Of a DNA stretch of 11,446 nt, positions 1-5,567 are shown piece by piece. The notes below the pieces were generated by a model that was not told the DNA's origin, made no database searches, and saw only the letters and a list, made by a program, of their open reading frames with translations. The stretch is from Candidatus Tayloriibacteriota bacterium (lineage in GTDB: Bacteria > Patescibacteriota > Minisyncoccia > Phycocordibacterales > JAKAEA01). The first letter of the stretch is position 1, and each line of letters starts with the position of its first letter. The stretch spans positions 1 to 11,446 of the forward strand of contig JARIGY010000042.1 in NCBI GenBank assembly GCA_029288535.1, in the 5' to 3' direction. Made by a program: the position numbers and the translations under genes.

Positions 1-480
<480 letters not shown>

Positions 481-517
481 TTATTTTTTAATTTTAAGCA
501 GTAATTTGGCTTAGTAA

Positions 518-841
518 TTAAAAAGTAGGAGGTCGTGCAGCTAAGCCGATAACCACATCCGAATTTGAATATCCAAAAATAGAAGAAACGTACGGGGAAG
601 CTGTCGGGATTTCGATAACCGCATCCAGGCCAACAGGCGCAGGCAAAGCAAGCACGGCATTGGTCTTTTTTGCCTCTATAAGCGCTTTAGACTGCTTTAA
701 AATGACTTTGACTATCTTGGGTGCGGATATGACAACAGTCTCGTCTCCGCGCGTTTCTGTGAGGAATGCCACGACAAGCCAGGCTGTCGGACGTTCGACA
801 GTGACAAGTTTTACTTTGCGCTGTGGATTAAGCTTCAGCAT
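518..841 (-). CDS. Uncharacterised 107-aa protein between grpE and dnaK
   Basis: I do not recognise a family. The frame opens at ATG 839-841, 14 nt inside the end of grpE, and stops at 518, leaving 49 nt before dnaK; this tight packing on the operon strand is the main reason to accept it as a gene. The protein begins MLKLNPQRKVKLVTVERPTA, continues with a probable alternation of strands and helices (VVAFLTETRGDETVVISAPK, then a Lys-rich helix around residues 45-60), and ends in a Ser/Pro/Ala-rich tail SPYVSSIFGYSNSDVVIGL. It has no Cys, no signal peptide and no clear membrane helix. The AGGGGA upstream of its start could act as a Shine-Dalgarno sequence, but it also encodes GrpE residues. The position suggests co-expression with the Hsp70 machinery; a chaperone role is only inference. 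It could still be a spurious frame. Confidence 0.65.
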   Translation of the reverse strand: MLKLNPQRKVKLVTVERPTAWLVVAFLTETRGDETVVISAPKIVKVILKQSKALIEAKKTNAVLALPAPVGLDAVIEIPTASPYVSSIFGYSNSDVVIGLAARPPTF

Positions 842-1460
842 TTTTAAATTCCCCTATCTTCACGCTCGCCGGTCTTATTACTTTTCCATTCAACAGATAC
901 CCTTTCTGGACGACGTTTACGACGGTGTGATCTTGCGATTGGTCGGCAACAGGAACAGTTTCAATTGCATGATGGCGCAACGCATCGAACTTTTCGCCGA
1001 TCGGGTCGAATTCGGTAAAGCCGTTCTGCTCGAGTACGCCCTTGAGCTGAGAATAAATATACTCGACTCCCATGCGCCAATTCTTGTCGACTTTTTCCCA
1101 GGCTTCCTTATTATTAAATGCCATCGTAAAGCTATCGAGCACGGGAGTGATCTGCATCAGGATATCTTCAGTCGCAAATTTGGCCATTTCGCGGCGCGAC
1201 TCGTCTTCGCGTTTTCGCGCATTGACGAAGTCGGCTTTGGCGCGCTGCCAGCCATTCATGTATTCCTGTTTCTCGGCAATTGCTTTTTTAAGCTTTTCGC
1301 GCAGATCTTTTACCGCATCTTTTGTCGTGCCTGTGTTGCCTTCTCCGTCTTCCGGCACGAATTCTTCGGCTTCATCGCCGTCCATTTCTTTTGCCTCGTC
1401 GCTGTGTTCGAGCTCTACGTCTTCCGACTGGGGGTCGTTCTGATTTTTATCGTCGTGCAT
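828..1460 (-). CDS. grpE: Nucleotide exchange factor GrpE
   Basis: Cytosolic homodimeric co-chaperone that releases ADP from DnaK. About 210 aa from the ATG at 1458-1460. The N-terminal ~45 residues are strongly acidic and probably disordered. A long helix follows (DLREKLKKAIAEKQEYMNGWQRAKADFVNARKR region), matching the GrpE dimerisation coiled coil. The C-terminal part has the family pattern: LPVLDSF-like ITPVLDSFTMA, GVEYIYSQLKGVLEQNGF, FDALRHHAIETVP and VVQKGYLLNGKVIRPASVKI, the last forming the beta-wing that contacts DnaK. An in-frame TTG at 1488-1490 would add ten residues (MNPKSFILLL), but it lies inside the -35 region of a good promoter whose -10 sits 7 nt before the ATG, so I chose the ATG. 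The 3' end overlaps the next gene by 14 nt. No dnaJ is present between grpE and dnaK. Confidence 0.96.
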   Translation of the reverse strand: MHDDKNQNDPQSEDVELEHSDEAKEMDGDEAEEFVPEDGEGNTGTTKDAVKDLREKLKKAIAEKQEYMNGWQRAKADFVNARKREDESRREMAKFATEDILMQITPVLDSFTMAFNNKEAWEKVDKNWRMGVEYIYSQLKGVLEQNGFTEFDPIGEKFDALRHHAIETVPVADQSQDHTVVNVVQKGYLLNGKVIRPASVKIGEFKNAEA

Positions 1461-1467
1461 GAGTAAA

Positions 1468-1495
1468 AGTATAAACGATTTTGGATTCAAATCAA
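1468..1495 (-). promoter_or_regulatory. Promoter of the grpE-dnaK unit (predicted leaderless)
   Basis: On the minus strand, TTGATT (1490-1495) and TATACT (1468-1473) are separated by 16 nt, a good sigma-70-type match. Only 7 nt (TTTACTC) lie between the -10 and the grpE ATG at 1460, so transcription should start at or within a base of the ATG. No Shine-Dalgarno sequence is present, which fits a leaderless message. Confidence 0.65.
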
Positions 1496-1540
1496 GCCTT
1501 CGCTTCCGTATTTACTGCCGCCCTTGCAAAGAATAAAGGA

Positions 1541-1560
1541 TTTTATACCCTGTTATAAAA
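1541..1560 (+). promoter_or_regulatory. Extended -10 promoter of the 59-aa gene within an AT palindrome
   Basis: TGTTATAAA at 1551-1559 fits an extended -10 (TGnTATAAT with one mismatch), 44 nt before the ATG at 1604; no good -35 is seen 17 nt upstream. The box is the right arm of an inverted repeat, TTTTATA (1541-1547) and TATAAAA (1554-1560), around a 6-nt centre. The left arm, read on the minus strand, is a second TATAAA. The symmetry could be an operator or just paired AT-rich boxes. Confidence 0.5.
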
Positions 1561-1603
1561 AGTTTTAACCGAGTTCTTTTACCAAGAAGGAAGGAGTCGA
1601 CTG

Positions 1604-1783
1604 ATGAACGAAACTGCTGAGGCTCAACCCGACACCGAAAGTCTGCCGAAGCTGACGGAGGAGCAGAAACGCGAGATCGCCCGGGCATATCTTTCAGGTC
1701 TTCGCCAGGATGTGCTTAACATCGAGCTTGCTCACTTTCTTCCGGGTTTTCTCGTGATCCTTTATCCCCTGCCTCCCAAATAG
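1604..1783 (+). CDS. Uncharacterised 59-aa peptide with strong Shine-Dalgarno
   Basis: I do not recognise this family. The ATG at 1604-1606 is preceded by AGGAAGGAG (within 1588-1596) at a 7-nt spacing, one of the strongest ribosome binding sites in the window. The product starts MNETAEAQPDTESLPKL, acidic and probably disordered, continues with a predicted helix (LTEEQKREIARAYLSGLRQD, about residues 17-36) and ends hydrophobic and Pro-rich (HFLPGFLVILYPLPPK). The hydrophobic tail is too short and Pro-rich to be a confident membrane helix. The gene has its own extended -10 promoter upstream and its TAG stop lies in the hairpin of its own terminator, so it appears to be a complete single-gene transcript. 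It lies opposite in strand to all the housekeeping genes around it. Promoter, binding site and terminator together make a real gene likely; function is unknown. Confidence 0.7.
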   Translation: MNETAEAQPDTESLPKLTEEQKREIARAYLSGLRQDVLNIELAHFLPGFLVILYPLPPK

Positions 1784-1797
1784 GCAGGGGAATTTTT
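1766..1797 (+). terminator. Rho-independent terminator overlapping the stop codon of the 59-aa gene
   Basis: CCCCTGCCT (1766-1774) pairs perfectly with AGGCAGGGG (1782-1790), a 9-bp GC-rich stem with a 7-nt loop, followed by AATTTTT. The TAG stop (1781-1783) straddles the loop and the start of the right arm, so the last codons (Leu-Pro-Pro-Lys) are read from the left arm and loop. A ribosome finishing the gene would sit on the hairpin. Confidence 0.85.
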
Positions 1798-1799
1798 AA

Positions 1800-1828
1800 T
1801 TGACATTTATTAAATTTATTGTTACTGT
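1800..1828 (+). promoter_or_regulatory. Promoter of the 128-aa basic protein gene
   Basis: A consensus -35, TTGACA (1800-1805), stands 17 nt from TACTGT (1823-1828), which keeps the three most conserved -10 positions (T, A, final T). It begins directly after the preceding terminator. The start site would be near 1835, giving a leader of about 36 nt to the GTG at 1871. Confidence 0.6.
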
Positions 1829-1858
1829 GTTAGAAGTCTTGAACCACCACCTCTAACA
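1828..1858 (+). repeat. Inverted repeat TGTTAGA / TCTAACA before the ribosome binding site
   Basis: Perfect 7-bp arms at 1828-1834 and 1852-1858 enclose 17 nt. The right arm ends where the AAGGAG ribosome binding site (1858-1863) begins. If transcription starts near 1835 the left arm is mostly not transcribed, so a DNA operator is as likely as an RNA hairpin. Arms of this length can also occur by chance. Confidence 0.4.
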
Positions 1859-1870
1859 AGGAGAAGTTCT

Positions 1871-2257
1871 GTGTCCTCACAAAAACGTGCTTTGCAAAAA
1901 AAGCGTGACCAGAAAGCAAAAGCTCTGAAAAGGCTCACAGCAACCGGTCTCAGCGTAAGGAGAGCTAAGGCGATGGTGAAAGTGGCAGGCCCCGCCCTTG
2001 CAGTGAAAGCTGTGGCTTGGATGAACCGCGCACGTAAAGCGATTCGGGCAGAAGTGTGGAAAGCTGGTCGCAAAACCGCTGTGCATTCGTTTGTCGAGAT
2101 TAGCTTGCTGCTATTCATCGATCAAGCAATGGGAGTGGCTAACGATCAGGCTTGGATGCAGAAGCTTTACCAATCAGAGGGAGTTCCTCCGTTACCGACC
2201 AAAGACGGTCATGATCTTTACAAAATGTTGCGCGCAGCTGAAATCGCTCTCAGCTGA
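1871..2257 (+). CDS. Uncharacterised 128-aa protein with very basic N-terminal half
   Basis: No family recognised. It starts at GTG 1871, with AAGGAG (1858-1863) 7 nt upstream, a clean Shine-Dalgarno sequence that fixes the start. By my count the first 68 residues contain 21 Lys/Arg and only 2 acidic residues, arranged as Ala/Lys-rich likely helices (SSQKRALQKKRDQKAKALKR; VRRAKAMVKV; AVAWMNRARKAIRAEVWKAG). The C-terminal part, about residues 70-128, is mixed in charge and more globular, with FVEISLLLFIDQAMGVAND and a Pro-rich turn GVPPLPTKDG. The hydrophobic stretch SLLLFI is too short for a membrane helix. The basic half suggests nucleic acid binding, perhaps to rRNA, tRNA or DNA, but that is inference from charge only. 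It has its own promoter and a strong terminator, and converges on the rpsI end of the ribosomal operon. Confidence 0.8.
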   Translation: MSSQKRALQKKRDQKAKALKRLTATGLSVRRAKAMVKVAGPALAVKAVAWMNRARKAIRAEVWKAGRKTAVHSFVEISLLLFIDQAMGVANDQAWMQKLYQSEGVPPLPTKDGHDLYKMLRAAEIALS

Positions 2258-2270
2258 ACACTCACGCTAA

Positions 2271-2303
2271 AAACCGTCGGATTTTTGATCCGACGGTTTT
2301 TTT
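2271..2303. terminator. Bidirectional terminator between the 128-aa gene and rpsI
   Basis: AAACCGTCGGAT (2271-2282) pairs perfectly with ATCCGACGGTTT (2288-2299) around a 5-nt loop. The plus strand has seven T at 2297-2303; the minus strand has five T on the other side, so the hairpin can end both the plus-strand gene (stop at 2257) and the ribosomal operon arriving from rpsI (stop at 2318). A 9-bp outer inverted repeat, CGCTAAAAA (2265-2273) and TTTTTAGCG (2315-2323), surrounds it and includes the rpsI stop codon. Confidence 0.9.
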
Positions 2304-2317
2304 GTTGCATTAAATTT

Positions 2318-2722
2318 TTAGCGCTTACTCCACTGTGGAGCTTTGCGGGCTTTTTTGAGGCCGAATTTGCGGCGCTCTTTTGCTCGTGGGTCTCGCTTGA
2401 GGAAGCCTTCCTTCTTAAGCGTGCCACGGAGCTCTTTGTCCACTTCGAGAAGCGCTCGGGAGATGCCGAGTCGCATCGCCACAGACTGTGAGCTGATGCC
2501 GCCACCGCTGACGTGCGCGGTGATCTTGTACTTGCCCGGCACTTTTGCCTTGGCAAACGGTTCACCGACGACGCGCTGGAGTTCCGCTGTCGGGAAATAA
2601 TCTGTAAACTCGCGATCATTGATCGTGTAGCTCATTTTTGCAGCTTCGAAAAGGCGGACGCGGGCGACTGATGTCTTGCGGCGACCGACTGCCTCTATGT
2701 ATTTGTTTGATGCTTCTGACAT
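2318..2722 (-). CDS. rpsI: 30S ribosomal protein S9 (uS9)
   Basis: Small-subunit protein whose C-terminal tail reaches the P-site tRNA. 134 aa, the normal bacterial size. Recognisable elements in order: YIEAVGRRKTSVARVRLF (residues 8-25), the central GKYKITAHVSGGGISSQS segment around 63-80, AMRLGISRALLE, and the C-terminal FLKRDPRAKERRKFGLKKARKAPQWSKR, ending in the conserved Ser-Lys-Arg that contacts tRNA. The ATG follows the rplM stop by 5 nt, with no Shine-Dalgarno sequence, so translation is probably coupled to rplM. It is the last gene of the ribosomal cluster, ending 15 nt from the bidirectional terminator. Confidence 0.98.
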   Translation of the reverse strand: MSEASNKYIEAVGRRKTSVARVRLFEAAKMSYTINDREFTDYFPTAELQRVVGEPFAKAKVPGKYKITAHVSGGGISSQSVAMRLGISRALLEVDKELRGTLKKEGFLKRDPRAKERRKFGLKKARKAPQWSKR

Positions 2723-2727
2723 AAAAA

Positions 2728-3075
2728 TTATTCTGAAATCTTAAGGTTCTTGATCATTTTGGATCGAAGCTTGTTGGTAGGAAGCATGCCGTATACTGCC
2801 CGATGGAAAAGCTCGGTGCGTCCTTTCTTTTCGATGACGTGAGCAACTGTCTGGGGCTTGAGTCCTCCGGGGTGGCCGGAATAATTGCTTTTCAGCGAAC
2901 TTGCCATGCGGGCAAGCGAGATCTCGGCTTTTCCGGCATTGATGATTTCAACCTGGACGTTGGGTACGATATTGCGGGCGTATTCGGGTGAATTCTTTCC
3001 AATCAGAATCTTGGCCGCTTCGCTTGCGACCCGTCCGACTTTTTTATTTGATGCGTCTAATGTAAATTTCTGCAT
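2728..3075 (-). CDS. rplM: 50S ribosomal protein L13 (uL13), compact form
   Basis: Early-assembling large-subunit protein that binds 23S rRNA. 115 aa, compared with 142 in E. coli: the protein starts directly at FTLDASNKKVGRVASEAAKI, lacking the usual ~14 N-terminal residues, and stops soon after GMLPTNKLRSKMIKNLKI, lacking the C-terminal tail. The core is intact: VGRVASEAAKILIGK, the VEIINAGKAEIS strand, and YSGHPGGLKPQT, matching the family HTGHIGGIK. It lies 8 nt after rplQ and 5 nt before rpsI, the usual L13-S9 pairing. Shortened ribosomal proteins are common in reduced genomes. The ATG at 3073-3075 is the only sensible start; no Shine-Dalgarno sequence is seen. Confidence 0.97.
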   Translation of the reverse strand: MQKFTLDASNKKVGRVASEAAKILIGKNSPEYARNIVPNVQVEIINAGKAEISLARMASSLKSNYSGHPGGLKPQTVAHVIEKKGRTELFHRAVYGMLPTNKLRSKMIKNLKISE

Positions 3076-3083
3076 GATGGTAT

Positions 3084-3431
3084 TTATACGAATTCGATTT
3101 GAGACATAGCCGAACCGTCGCTCACGCGGCGAGGAAGCTTGGTAATGCGGGTGTATCCGCCATTTCGCTCTTTAAACTTCGGTCCGAATGTTTCGACAAG
3201 CTTCTTTGCCCCGTCGAGTCCTACCTGGGTGCTGAGGAAGCGCTTGTTGGCAAGCGTGCTTACTTTTGAGCGGGTGACAAGCTTCTCGACGAAAGGCCTG
3301 AGTTCTTTTGCTTTGGCTTCGGTTGTCTGGATCTTCTCGCGGACAACAAGGCTTCGCGCAAGCGAACGGAGGAGCGCTTTGCGCTGATCTGCTGGGAGTC
3401 CGAATTTTCTGTTGGCGTTGTGGTGTCTCAT
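3084..3431 (-). CDS. rplQ: 50S ribosomal protein L17 (bL17)
   Basis: Bacterial large-subunit protein located near the peptide exit tunnel. 115 aa, close to the family length. The start MRHHNANRKFGLPADQRKAL matches the typical MRHR...KLGR..HRKALLRNL beginning, followed by RSLVVREKIQTTEAKAKELRPFVEKLVT (residues 28-56), and the C-terminal GGYTRITKLPRRVSDGSAMSQIEFV that closes the family fold. It follows rpoA by 32 nt, the standard order at the end of the alpha operon. The gap contains a possible extra promoter (TATAGT at 3452-3457), which would let rplQ-rplM-rpsI be made apart from rpoA. No Shine-Dalgarno sequence. Confidence 0.98.
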   Translation of the reverse strand: MRHHNANRKFGLPADQRKALLRSLARSLVVREKIQTTEAKAKELRPFVEKLVTRSKVSTLANKRFLSTQVGLDGAKKLVETFGPKFKERNGGYTRITKLPRRVSDGSAMSQIEFV

Positions 3432-3451
3432 AATGATTTCGTTGGTCCTAT

Positions 3452-3480
3452 ACTATACCCGAATTAGCTTTTCAAAACAA
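3452..3480 (-). promoter_or_regulatory. Possible internal promoter before rplQ
   Basis: On the minus strand TATAGT (3452-3457), one mismatch from consensus, is preceded after 17 nt by TTGTTT (3475-3480), which keeps TTG of the -35. It would give a leader of about 14 nt to rplQ. The -35 lies inside the end of rpoA. Modest support. Confidence 0.4.
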
Positions 3481-4435
3481 TGCCAAAATTTGAGAGGGAC
3501 TTTTTGATCTCCTGAAGGCCCTTTGCGCCCAAGCCTTCGATCTCAAGGATATCCTGCTCGCGCTTTCGGCTCAAGCCTCCGACAGTGCGGATGTTTGCGT
3601 TCGAAAGGGCGTTCAAAGTGCGGGGAGAAAGGCTAAGCGACTCGATGCGGGTCTTCAAAGCCTCGGTATCAACCTCTTTATCGTTCGCAGCATCCTCGCT
3701 GTCCATAGAAGCGGACGCAGCTGATGAAGCGAGTTCATCCTCCTCCTTGAAGCCGACGATGGATCGGAGCTGGTTGATCATTGTTTCGATGGATCGCTCA
3801 AGCGCTTCCTTTGGAGTGGTTGTGCCGTCTGTCTCGATAAAGAGCTTGAGACGGTTGAAGTCTGTTCGGTCGCCGACGCGCATGTTTTCCACTTCGTAGT
3901 GGACGCGGCGGATAGGCGTAAAGCTGGCATCGAGCGTGATAACGCCGATTTCAACTTTATTCTTCTGTAGAACTTCTCGAGGAACATAGCCGAGGCCTTT
4001 CTCAATAGTCATTTCGATATCGAGTTCAGTGCTCTTGCTGGTGATGTGGGCAAGAACAAGATCCTTGTTCAAGATCTCTACCTGTCCTGAAACTTCCACG
4101 TCGCCTGCAGTCACTTCGTTAATACCCTTTACTTTGAGCGTAATAGTCTGAGGCTCGTCGGTGAGCATCTGGATACGCATTTTCTTGAGGTTGAGGAGGA
4201 TCGTAATGACATCTTCCTTGACGCCTTCGATCGTTGAGAACTCATGGCTTACTCCGGCAATTTTGACCGTAGTAATAGCAGATCCTGGCAGCGATGAAAG
4301 GATAATCCTTCGGAGCGAGTTACCGAGGGTATGGCCGTAACCAGGGTAAAGGCCGTCAATTTCATACACACCCTGAGAACCCTCCTCATGGATGATCTTT
4401 GGCTTTGAAGGCAAAACGACGTTAAAATCTGACAT
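3464..4435 (-). CDS. rpoA: DNA-directed RNA polymerase alpha subunit
   Basis: Alpha dimer scaffolds RNA polymerase assembly and its C-terminal domain contacts DNA and activators. 323 aa, near normal. The N-terminal domain shows YPGYGHTLGNSLRRIILSSL (residues 30-49, the dimer/beta contact region), GVSHEFSTIEGVKEDVITIL (61-80) and EKGLGYVPRE (145-154). A flexible acidic, Ser/Ala-rich linker occupies about 231-258. The C-terminal domain (about 260-323) has SLSPRTLNALSNANIRTVGGL, with Arg272 aligning with E. coli Arg265 that binds the UP element, and the helix-hairpin-helix IEGLGAKGLQEIKKSL. The gene follows rpsD after 45 nt of very AT-rich sequence containing a promoter. The ATG at 4433-4435 has no Shine-Dalgarno sequence. 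Confidence 0.99.
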   Translation of the reverse strand: MSDFNVVLPSKPKIIHEEGSQGVYEIDGLYPGYGHTLGNSLRRIILSSLPGSAITTVKIAGVSHEFSTIEGVKEDVITILLNLKKMRIQMLTDEPQTITLKVKGINEVTAGDVEVSGQVEILNKDLVLAHITSKSTELDIEMTIEKGLGYVPREVLQKNKVEIGVITLDASFTPIRRVHYEVENMRVGDRTDFNRLKLFIETDGTTTPKEALERSIETMINQLRSIVGFKEEDELASSAASASMDSEDAANDKEVDTEALKTRIESLSLSPRTLNALSNANIRTVGGLSRKREQDILEIEGLGAKGLQEIKKSLSNFGIVLKS

Positions 4436-4454
4436 ATGTTTTTATTAAAAAAAT

Positions 4455-4483
4455 ATTATAATATAAATTATATAAAAAGTCTA
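4455..4483 (-). promoter_or_regulatory. Internal promoter before rpoA in AT-rich spacer
   Basis: On the minus strand a perfect TATAAT (4455-4460) is preceded, after 17 nt, by TAGACT (4478-4483; four of six matches to TTGACA). The -35 includes the rpsD stop codon. The 45-nt spacer is almost wholly A/T, which would help melting. Predicted leader is about 12 nt. Some of the match may be due to base composition. Confidence 0.5.
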
Positions 4484-5095
4484 TCTACTATAGAATTCTA
4501 GCACTTGGCCGATGTCGAAGATGAGCTCGGTAGGGTTGAGCTTCGGTGCGCCCTGGACTTCGATGCTGCGCTTTTCGGTGTCCAATTTGAGCCATGCGGG
4601 AACCTGCAGGACTTTCAGTCTTTCATCGAGCGTTGCAAAAAGCGCCTTTTTTGAGCTTCCTTCGCGGATAGTGATCTTCTCTCCGATGCGGACCATATAT
4701 GAAGGGATCGTGACTTTCTTGCCGTTGACCAGGATATGGCCATGAGAAACCATCTGGCGCGCTCCGAGACGGGTAGTTGCAAAACCGCCGCGCAAAACGA
4801 CGTTGTCCAGGCGGGATTCGAGTGTTTTATAGAGAGTTTCTTTATTATCCCCTTTCTTCTCAGTAGCTGATTTTACGTATTTGGAAAACTGGGTTTCGGT
4901 CAGCATGTAGGTGAAGCGGGCCTTCTGCTTTTCGAGCATCTGGATGCCGTAGTCGGACTTCTGGCCTCCGCGCTTTTTGTCGCCCTTGCCCTTTCCTCGG
5001 CGGGCTTCGGATAACGCAAATTTCTGGGTTTGAGTTTTCTCAAAAATTCCAGCTCCCAATCGTCGTGCAATTTTGTATTTTGGTCCGATAATCAT
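4481..5095 (-). CDS. rpsD: 30S ribosomal protein S4 (uS4)
   Basis: Primary 16S rRNA-binding protein that starts 30S assembly; in many bacteria it also represses its own operon. 204 aa, the usual size. The N-terminal region has GPKYKIARRLGAGIF, then a Gly/Lys-rich stretch and SDYGIQMLEKQKARFTYMLTETQF (residues ~67-90), equivalent to the E. coli [24 protein letters not shown]. The S4 RNA-binding domain runs from about 93 to 155: RLDNVVLRGGFATTRLGARQMVSHGHILVNGKKV. It ends DIGQVLEFYSR, like the family LIVELYSK. No zinc-binding cysteines are present. It sits 11 nt after rpsK with no Shine-Dalgarno sequence. Confidence 0.98.
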   Translation of the reverse strand: MIIGPKYKIARRLGAGIFEKTQTQKFALSEARRGKGKGDKKRGGQKSDYGIQMLEKQKARFTYMLTETQFSKYVKSATEKKGDNKETLYKTLESRLDNVVLRGGFATTRLGARQMVSHGHILVNGKKVTIPSYMVRIGEKITIREGSSKKALFATLDERLKVLQVPAWLKLDTEKRSIEVQGAPKLNPTELIFDIGQVLEFYSR

Positions 5096-5106
5096 ATATA
5101 TAAATG

Positions 5107-5538
5107 TTATACGCGTCGTGGCTTTTTAGCTTTTGGTCCGTTAAAAGGCACTGGTGTGCGGTCTTGGATGGATGAAATGCCGATTGACTTTGAAATGAAA
5201 CCGCGGATGGCTGATTCGCGTCCTGAACCGACGCCATTGACAGTAACTGCGACTTCCCGAACACCCATGAGCGCGGCTTTTGCGGCCAATGTTTCGCCAA
5301 CCTTTGCGGCTGCGAACGGAGTTCCCTTCTTTGCGCCTTTGAAACCGAGCGAACCGCTTGAAGACCAGGCGAGCGTATTGCCCTTCGGATCGGTCAGGAC
5401 AACCTTGGTATTGTTGTAGGTTGACTGTACGTAAAGATGCGCGAGTTCAAATCGCTTCTTCGAGCTCGCAACAGGAGCAGTTTTTGCTGCGCCTTCGGCT
5501 CCCTCTTCTCCTTTTTTTACAATTCGTTTCTTACCCAT
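5107..5538 (-). CDS. rpsK: 30S ribosomal protein S11 (uS11)
   Basis: Platform protein of the small subunit, near the E site. 143 aa, with a charged, low-complexity N-terminal extension (about residues 1-28, KKGEEGAEGAAKTAPVASS) ahead of the conserved core. Core elements: HLYVQSTYNNTKVVLTDPKGNTLAWSS (from about residue 34), GFKGAKKGTPFAAAKVGETLAAKA, and VTVNGVGSGRESAIRGF. The C-terminal end PVPFNGPKAKKPRRV retains the Asn-Gly pair that is isomerised to isoaspartate in E. coli S11. It lies 29 nt after rpsM and has no Shine-Dalgarno sequence. Identification is certain. Confidence 0.98.
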   Translation of the reverse strand: MGKKRIVKKGEEGAEGAAKTAPVASSKKRFELAHLYVQSTYNNTKVVLTDPKGNTLAWSSSGSLGFKGAKKGTPFAAAKVGETLAAKAALMGVREVAVTVNGVGSGRESAIRGFISKSIGISSIQDRTPVPFNGPKAKKPRRV

Positions 5539-5567
5539 TGTCGTTACGTATAATTGATTATTTAAGT

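Noticed and set aside
660..1466. 268-codon open frame on the plus strand
   Set aside because: Antisense to grpE and the 107-codon gene; the product is rich in Phe/Cys/Arg with no recognisable domain, typical of a shadow of a real gene.
1461..1490. TTG start at 1490 for grpE, adding ten residues
   Set aside because: It overlaps the promoter -35, the added residues do not match the family, and an ATG sits at the expected place.
1822..2118. 98-codon minus-strand frame opposite the 128-aa gene
   Set aside because: The plus-strand gene has promoter, Shine-Dalgarno and terminator; this frame has none and overlaps its regulatory region.
1604..2257. Toxin-antitoxin pair
   Set aside because: Charges are opposite, but the genes are separately terminated and promoted, 87 nt apart, and neither matches a known toxin or antitoxin motif; kept only as a weak idea.
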